From Siphonodentalium dalli (Eukaryota > Mollusca > Scaphopoda > Gadilida > Siphonodentaliidae): a stretch of 64,000 nt of DNA. The stretch covers positions 178,229,956 to 178,293,955 of the forward strand of contig CP136063.1 of the NCBI GenBank assembly GCA_032622095.1. The letters are read 5' to 3'. The notes under the pieces are model-generated. The model was not told the origin of the DNA. It worked only from the letters and a program-made list of their open reading frames with translations, and made no database searches. Below are positions 41,701 to 50,700 of the stretch, in pieces (position 1 is the first letter of the stretch; every line of letters begins with the position of its first letter). Made by a program: the position numbers and the translations under genes.

Positions 41701-44700
41701 GGAAATATTATGCAGAGAGATTTCACAACGGGATTAATTGACTGTCCGCTCTTTTCGGGGAGACGGGTACCATGAATAATCTAGGAACGGGGATGTTTAG
41801 GATGGGTACCATGAATTATCTCATTGAAAAACAAACAATGCGTTGTCTGTCGTTCCTAGGAAGGGGGCATTTCATCGGGTCAATTTTTCCACCAGAAACA
41901 AAAAATTCATTTAAAAAATTAATTAAAAAAATTTAAAAATAATTAATTAAATTAAAAAAAACATTCAATTAATATTAAAAAATTCAAAAAAAAATAAAAT
42001 AAATAAAAACAAAATACTTACAAAAATGTCATGTTTCTGACCAACCACGCCAGTGGCGGACTAACCTGCTAGTCTATTATATAATTTGAGACTTCCATAT
42101 ATATATATGTGTGTGTGTATATATATAAGTGTAAAATCCCACGGACACCATCGTGTTCGCATTTTGGAGAAGCTCAGAGCACCTCTTCTTCCAGCCCAAT
42201 CATCAAAATCACCGCAATCGGCACTTCGGGGTTAATAGCGTTGATATATAAAGAGCGTTCGTTTCCGCAGTGTCTATATAAAGAGCTTCGTTTTCGCTAT
42301 CTACTTATCTGTATGACGGGAGTCTGTAGCCTGTCGCTCGAAATTTCACTACGGGAAGCGTTTGTTTTCAATTCAATGCAATGTTATCGCTCGAAATATT
42401 ATGCAGAGAGATTTCACGACATTAGGACGGGTACGGCAGACTCGAAATATTATGCAGAGAGATTTCACGACGGGAAGCGTTTGTTTTCAATTCAATGCAA
42501 TGTTATCGTAGAGAGATTTCACGAAACAAAGAATGCGTTGTCTGTCATTCCTAGGAAGGGGGGATTTCTACGGGTAAATTTTTTTCGCCAGAAACAAAAA
42601 ATTTAATTAAAACAATTTAAAATTTAATTTCAATTCAATGCAATGTTATCATAGAGAGATTTCATGAAACAAAGAATGCGTTGTCTGTCGTTCCTAGGAA
42701 GGGGGGATTTCTACGGGTAAATTTTTCCGCCAGAAACAAAAAATTTAGATAAAACAATTTAAAATTTAATTAAAACAATTTAAAATTAAACAAATTTAAA
42801 AATAAAAAAACAATTCAGAAAAAAAAAATATTAAATTTAAAAAACATTAAATTCATATTAAAATATAAAAATAAATAAAAACAAAATAATTTTTAAAATG
42901 TCATGTTTCTGACGAAATTTGGTACAAATGAAGCACAAGTGTCTCGGAACCTGTTGCAATTGCTTTTTCGAACAAAGCCATGGGACGAATGCCGCCAGTG
43001 CGGGCTAACCTGCTAGTCTACTATATATTTTGAGAACTCTGTATATGTGTGTGTATGTGTGTACATATGTGGGTACTTCATAGAATCGAAAACGGCTGGG
43101 CGGATCGAGCTCAAATTTCGTATATAAGTGTAAAAACACACGGGGATCGTCGACGTCGCATTTTGGACGAGCTCTGAGCACTCCTTGACCCTTAAAGTGC
43201 GACCTTCCTTTCGATACGATGGGCTTCGCTATCGATTCGCTCGCGATCCAAGAGGTGTAACTCTACATTTTTTATATCTGTATATGTATATTTTTATATC
43301 CATATTCAATTCAAACTGTTAAACCCGTTGAGCCAAAACTTGCTAATACCTTCCAAAATATAGAATTTACATTTTCTCATATATATATACATTTCTTGTT
43401 ACGGCTGAAAATCTTAGTCTATTTTCGATACATTCATATAAACAAGCTATAAACATACACCCCTCAAATCGTGCTAACTCACGCAGCTTATATGGCTGCT
43501 GAAATTCAGTAAATACCAGGCAGTGCGTACCCCAATCTGACGGGACTTCCACTGCCTTCTCCTTTGACCATCTCGTAAAGGTGGGGGGTCACTCCCAAGC
43601 CGTGAATGTCAACAACAACGACATTGTTGGCGAGAAAATAATTAGTTCAAATTACTAAATCCACACAATGCTAATTTTCTCTTTACGGCAATGTGAGAAT
43701 CTTCGGGCGAGAATTTTCGGGTGGCCTCCAAGCCGTGAATGCCAACAACAACGACATCGTTGGCATACCTCTTTTAGGGACAGGTATCATAATTCCTCTT
43801 GATTAAAAAGACAGAATTAACTCATTAAAAAATGCGTGTTGCCCCAAGCCGTGAATGCCAACAACAACGACATCGTTGGCATACCTCTTTTAGGGACGGG
43901 TGTCATAATTCCTCTTGATTAAAAAGACAGAATTAACTCATTAAAAAATGCGTGTTGCCCCCAAGCCGTGAATGCCAACAACAACGACATCGTTGGCATA
44001 CCTCTTTTAGGGACGGGTATCATAATTCCTCTTGATTAAAAAGACAGAATTAACTCATTAAAAAATGCGTGTTGCCCCAAGCCGTGAATGCCAACAACAA
44101 CGACATCGTTGGCATACCTCTTTTAGGGACGGGTATCATAATTCCTCTTGATTAAAAAGACAGAATTAACTCATTAAAAAATGCGTGTTGTGTGATTCTT
44201 ATGTCTGTCGTTCCTAGGGACGGGGGAAATTTTCATCGGGTAAGTTTGTACCTTAAATCATACCTCTTTTAGGGACGGGTACCATAATTTCTCTTGATTA
44301 AAAAGGCACAATTAACTCATTGAAAAGCGAAAAAAATGTCATGTTTCGGACCAACGCCGCCAGTGGCAGGCTAACCTGCTAGTCTATTATATATTTTGGA
44401 ACTTCTGTATGTGTGCATGCATGTATACAGGGACCAGCCTAGACCATATTTTCAGGGCGAAATGACTTCGCCCTACTATCAAAATAAGGCGAAATGGCCG
44501 TTCTATAGGGCGAAGTGAGTCTACAAAACTTAAATTGAACAGTACTACGACAGGAGTCGCTATAGAACGAAAATAGGAGAGATGTAATATGTCAATTAAA
44601 CTTATGAAACAATGGTTGAAATATGGAGTCTTTATGTTCACTTCATGACCCTAATAACTATTAATAATACCCAAACATAATTGTGAGAGGATAGCAGCAT

Positions 44701-47700
44701 TTTATATCGTAATTGTGGGAGAATGACAAGATTTTATTTCATATTTTTCGGGTTTTTAAAAATGCCAACAATATTTATCAAACCGAAACGAAACGAAATC
44801 ATGAACACTTTCACTGCGCTCTATTAGTAATCCCGTTTGAAAATTTAATATGCTTCACAAATGAATTTGTTTTAAAATTTCTTTAACCAAACACCATAGA
44901 ACTGACACATTGTGAGAGCTGTGAGTTGTAATCTTCATTGTAAGGTGTGGTAATCACGGTAATCTAAAAATCACAACAACCAGATTAACACTTGAGGCCC
45001 GACGATGTTTTCACAGCTGCCAGTAATCAGACTCCGTTGTCAACATGCTTCCAGATTGGAGCAATACAGGTGTTAATTGTTTTACAACACCCTGATAGTG
45101 GAGTATTGTGTGCAATCACTGTTGACAGTTGTAAATTATCATAAATTATTTGGGGAATTTTGCCGATTTTCGTCAGTCAACTTTGGAATTTTCAGGGCGA
45201 CTTGAACTTCGCCCGACTGCAAAAATAAGGCGAAGCGGACGGCGCTAGGGCGAAGAAGTCGCCCACGTCGCCCTCTCGGCTGGTCCCTGCATGTATAAAT
45301 GTGTCTGCTCGACCGATCCGACTCAAATTTGGTATGTAGGCCTACTTTGATCCCGGGAACAATATGGACAGGTCCAATTTCATGTGTGAACGTGTCCTTG
45401 ACCTTGACCTCGCTCATACACTGATATCGGCATGTTTCTGGACCGATCGAACAATATTTTTTTCTTTCTCCTAATATTCTGCCCAGACGGAGGCAATCAC
45501 AAAGAAATCCTTAAATAACCCGGATGAAGTAGGGCACATCAGCTAGTATATTATATATTGACAGCATTTCGATTTTCTCAAGGTCATTCAAAGGTCAATA
45601 TGAACGATGGAACCAAGTGATGACTCGGATACACAGGTGATGTAGGCATTAATCTGTGGATCGGGTAGGGGAATATGGTGGAGAGGAAATATAGGCTAGG
45701 GGAAAAGGGACCCACTGCCCCTCTAGTGGAAGCCCTGTTTTAATACTAGAATAATTACAAGAAAACTCAGTCAAACAACATTGATCCAAATAAATAATCC
45801 TGTATTACAATAGCTTAGCCTTCAGACAAACAAATACTGAAGAAAAATTCACCAGATGGTGCATATACCATATACAGAATATGCATCAATGATATGGTGA
45901 TCAATACAATCATTTGCATATACTCAACAAGTACTAGTACATACACGCAAGTATCCCTCCCCTGCTTTCAGATATGATTTATCAATTTCCTGAGGTGGCT
46001 TAATTCAAAAGATGTCTTAATCCGGCCTGCGGTGACTGAACAAAACTGTAGCAATACTGTAGCATGCGGATATCATTCATCCCATTGTGGTTCATGAAGA
46101 TGTTCCAGAGATCAATCAAATCTGATCTAACATGTTGTACATACATGTACATAATGGACATATCTGACACTCTAAGGGCCATAACTTCAGAAAAAATGAA
46201 TGGACAAAACATGTTACATGTCAGGACCAGCCTAGAGGGTGACTTGGGAGACATCTTCTCCCTAAAATGTGTCACTTCTCTCGATTTTTATCCCAGGGAA
46301 AAGTGACTATCTCATATACCAGTATGCTTACAGTAGTGCCCTAAATAATCGACTCCTTAACCACAGCAGAATTATGGGTAACTTTTCAGGATTTAGTCGG
46401 AAATATGGTTTGTTGCCATTCATCGGAAAGCTCTCAGTGGATCTCTGTATCTCAGTTATCATACAGTAATGACCTAAATGATCGACTCCTTAATTACATC
46501 AGTGAGAGCTTTCCAATGAATGGCAAAAAGCCATATTTCCAACTAAATCCTGAAAAGTTACCCATAATTCTGCTGTGGTTAAGGAGTCGATTATTTAGGG
46601 CATTAATGTATGTCCCAATATTATATTTTAGTATATTTACAGATTATAACGGTGTTCTTATTCACTATAACGGTTTTATAAATGGGCTCTTGTGTTGCAT
46701 AATACTTATTGTTGGAGTGTAAATTGAATTTCACCCATTGTTACTTCTCCCTGATAACAGCTCACTTCTCCCTGATAACCAAACAGGGAGAAGTGACTTC
46801 TGCTAATTTGAAACCTCTAGGCTGGTCCCTGTTACATGTGAGTAATGTTCCCTTCATGCTGTCTCATCATCGTGCTAAAGATCATTCAAACATGACCTAC
46901 AGTAATGCCCTAAATCATTGAATCCTTAACCACAGCAGAATTATGGGTAACTTTTCAGGATTTAGTTGGAAATATGGCTTGTTGCCATTCATTGGAAAGC
47001 TCTCACTTATGTGATTAAGGAGTCGATCATTTAGGGCATTACTGTATGATAACTGAGATACAGAGATCCAAAGTTGGCACAGATGCATTTTTCTCTCTAA
47101 GGGCCATAACTCTGCAACAAATTATTGGAAATAAACTGTTCCGTGTGGATATCACTTTCCCCATGGTTATTCATGAGCATACCAAATATAACTCAAAGTA
47201 TACTAATCATCACTGAGTTAAAGAAATAGTTGTTACAGACGACAATGCATATTCACCCTAAGGGCAATAACTCTGCAATAAATGAAATAGAATCTCAATG
47301 GGATGGTTATTCATGAGCATACCAAAGATCATTCAAATTTAACTTATGATGACTGAGATAGAGACCTTCAACTTTGTTATGAACGGATGATGCATTATCA
47401 CTCTAAGCCTAAGGGCAATAACTCTGCAACAATTGGATGGAGGAAACCTTTTCCTCGTGGATATCACTTCCCCCATGGTGGTTCATGAGACAGAGAATAC
47501 CGAAGAAAACTCAAAGTATACTAATCAAGACTGACAGAGATCTCCATACCGGTAGTTGTTACAGACGAAATACATATTCACTCTAAGGGCAATAACTCTG
47601 CGACAAATAAATGGAAGTCTTGGAAGAAACCTGCTCCACATGGATCTCACTTTCCCCTATGATCGTTCATGAGCATACTGAAGATCAATCAAATCTGACT

Positions 47701-50700
47701 TATGATGACTCAGATAGAGAGTTCCAACTTTGTTAAGAACGGACAATGAATTTTCACTCTACATGTAAGGGCAACAACTCTGCAACAAATGAATGGAAGG
47801 AACCCGTTCCATGTGGATATCACTATATAGTGGTTCATGAGCATACGGAAGATCATTCAAATCTGACTTATGATAATTATGATAGAGAGCTTCAAAGTTG
47901 TTATGGATGCACAGACGGACATGTGGATGGGCATGCACACGGATGTTGTATAAATGCGTATGATATAAAATGAGATATAAGAGGGAGAGTGACAAAAACA
48001 AAATGAAAATGCAAGCTGGTGTGACATAAAGTCTAAAGACGCACCATATCCTTACAATTAAATTGTTCGATGGTGGGTCTATATAAAATATCCTAGTAGT
48101 AGTACATCATTTCGAAATAAATAAACTTTGTAACATGTGATCCCAGTCAAAGATTTCATAAAGCGAGGTACTGATTCGTTAAGCGAGGTACTCGACCACA
48201 CGAAATATCAAGCTAGGTACTCAACTTCACGTCGCATGATGATAGTGACCCCTTCAGCGATACTACTATCTAAATATTGTTTTGAAGGGCTATTGAATTG
48301 TCATTCTAATGCCATGTAGAAAGGCAAATGTTTACCATTATTAAATGAAATAAGCTGGCGCAGAAGGTTGCAAAAATTATTAATCTGAAGACTCTACATT
48401 TACATGGTATTGTTGTAAATGTTTTACTGTGCACTGGTATATGCAATCCCAAATAAAAAAAAACCCAGGGGAATAGAGTATTTGGCACTGTCAAACTTAA
48501 CTATAAATAGTTAAATATAATTATAATAGTTGAATTTGGGATGTGCTTGACGTGATGATCGACAAGTAAGGTATGAATGACATAGATAGCTCTTCTTGAA
48601 AATTATAAAAGCTTTGAAGGGAATCCTATGAAGGTATCGGACATCTAATATATATTTTGGGACTTCTGTTTGTCTGTCTGTCTGTTAGCTATGGCCTGGA
48701 AAACTGCCAGACGGATTTAGCCCAAACTTGCTATCTAAGGGTAAAAAACCACGGGAATGGTCATCGGACCGCTTTTGAGAAGGTCCGAGCACTCCTTCTC
48801 CATTATCCCGCCACCACAATGGGAATTCATGGGTTAATCGCGTGATGATTAAAGAGCATTCGTATCTGCGGCATCGTTGTTAAAGAGCGTTTAGACACTG
48901 TTAAACCGTTACATAGGAAATATGCATGCATTTCCATTGCATAGAACTCGCTTCTATGAATCTTCCCCAAAGCTGGCAAAATTATTAATAAATGCGTTAT
49001 GTCTCTTCGATAATTGCCTAATACAATTAAAGCGTGGACTGTCCATTTTCCCATGAAAAATCGAATTCTACGACCACCGGGTTTGAGATATGTTATTATT
49101 TCCGACATCGTCATTTTTGTTACTCGAAATCACTTCGGCGTCAATTCATCCCTTGTGAGGTCTTCTAAAATTATGTCTTCACTTCCCAGTTATGCCCCAG
49201 GGTGTGGACTATGAGAAGAGATTTATTGCAAGTCATAAGATATTTTTTATTGCCCGGGAACAATACTTATTAGTTGATTCCATCGATCGTCTTATGTTTT
49301 CGACGCATCGCGTAAATAATGTACTTCCACTAAATCGTACCTCTTGACTCATCGAAGAGAGGCTTTATCTGTATGACATCATAAGGGTGCTGCTTTGTTT
49401 TGGATGGGTCAAAACCGTCAAATCGTTACCCCAACCTGACCTTGACCTTCAAAATGGTCAATTCAAGGTCAAATCGGGTAAAACGCACGGATTTCGACAA
49501 AATTTTATACCTAGGGCTACTTTTTTCCGGGGACTGTTTTCGACGGGTCAAATCGTGATCCCGACCAGACCTTGACCTTCAAGATGGTCAATTCAAGGTC
49601 AAATCCCGCCTTTCGATGGATGAAAGCATTGGACCATTGACATGAAATTTGGGGTTACCTTGAAAAACAAAAATTCAAAATTAATGGATCGACCAAATCC
49701 ATGGGACCAATCCCGCCAGTGGCGGGCTAATCTGCTAGTATTATATAAAAATAAAAAGGTATTTCTCATGAAACTGATTCGTTTTTTTCTCAGTGAATGC
49801 TTCTCTGGCCACAATTCCTCTTTGGTCTAATGACTAATGCAAGAACATTTACAAAGCAAGAAGTTTTATTTTGAGAATGGACAGGTGGACAATGATTTAC
49901 TAAATACTTACCAATGTACTTAGTATTGCTTGGGAGTTTCCAGCCGCTGCATATGTAAGCATCAGGCTGAAAAACAAATCCAAATAATAATTATTTTTTT
50001 AAATAGAGGTACATGTATATTTGCCGATTCATTTGATTTTAAAATCCATAATTTAACATCTAAATAAAAACACTGACCACAAAATGTGAAATAATTTACC
50101 ACTTTACAACGAGTCTTAAGCCTTTTGTGACCATAGCGGCCATGTTGTTTCTGGACTAAAACGGTCAAGGATGTCACCTATTGATAACATTTGGAGGTTT
50201 AATTTCAATGTTTTCATCAACTTTTCAAATGCAAATGTGTACTTCAGCCTGACAGGAAGACTATACCCTGACAGTATAACACCTTTTCATAATAACTGTG
50301 CTTAAAACAACGCTGACCCAAGCTAACCACAAGCAAATTGTCAGAAAAACTTGGCTCATAGAGGACGTTTAGTTGCAAACACTTGGTACAGATATAGTTA
50401 AATGGATATGGCTAGCTTTGACCTCCATTCAATTATGTGCTGACAGCATTGTTTGGGGCAAATTTAGTAATAAAAAAATTGATATGAACTTTAAATTTTT
50501 CAAAGGTGATCATGAGTTAGCTTCCTAATTCTGTGTGCATACATGTCCTAGAAGCTCAAAAGATCTATTAACCCTTTCTATTCTAAATATATTCTCCCAT
50601 CCAGTTAAAAATGTATACCGTACTAGTACTGTAGTACATCAGAACAGTCTATTGTCCATTTTGAGGATCATAAAAGTGAAGAAGAATTCCTATTATTATC

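Noticed and set aside
42109-42606. 165-residue open frame
   Set aside because: Lies inside Helitron copy 3 over internal duplications; no domain recognised.
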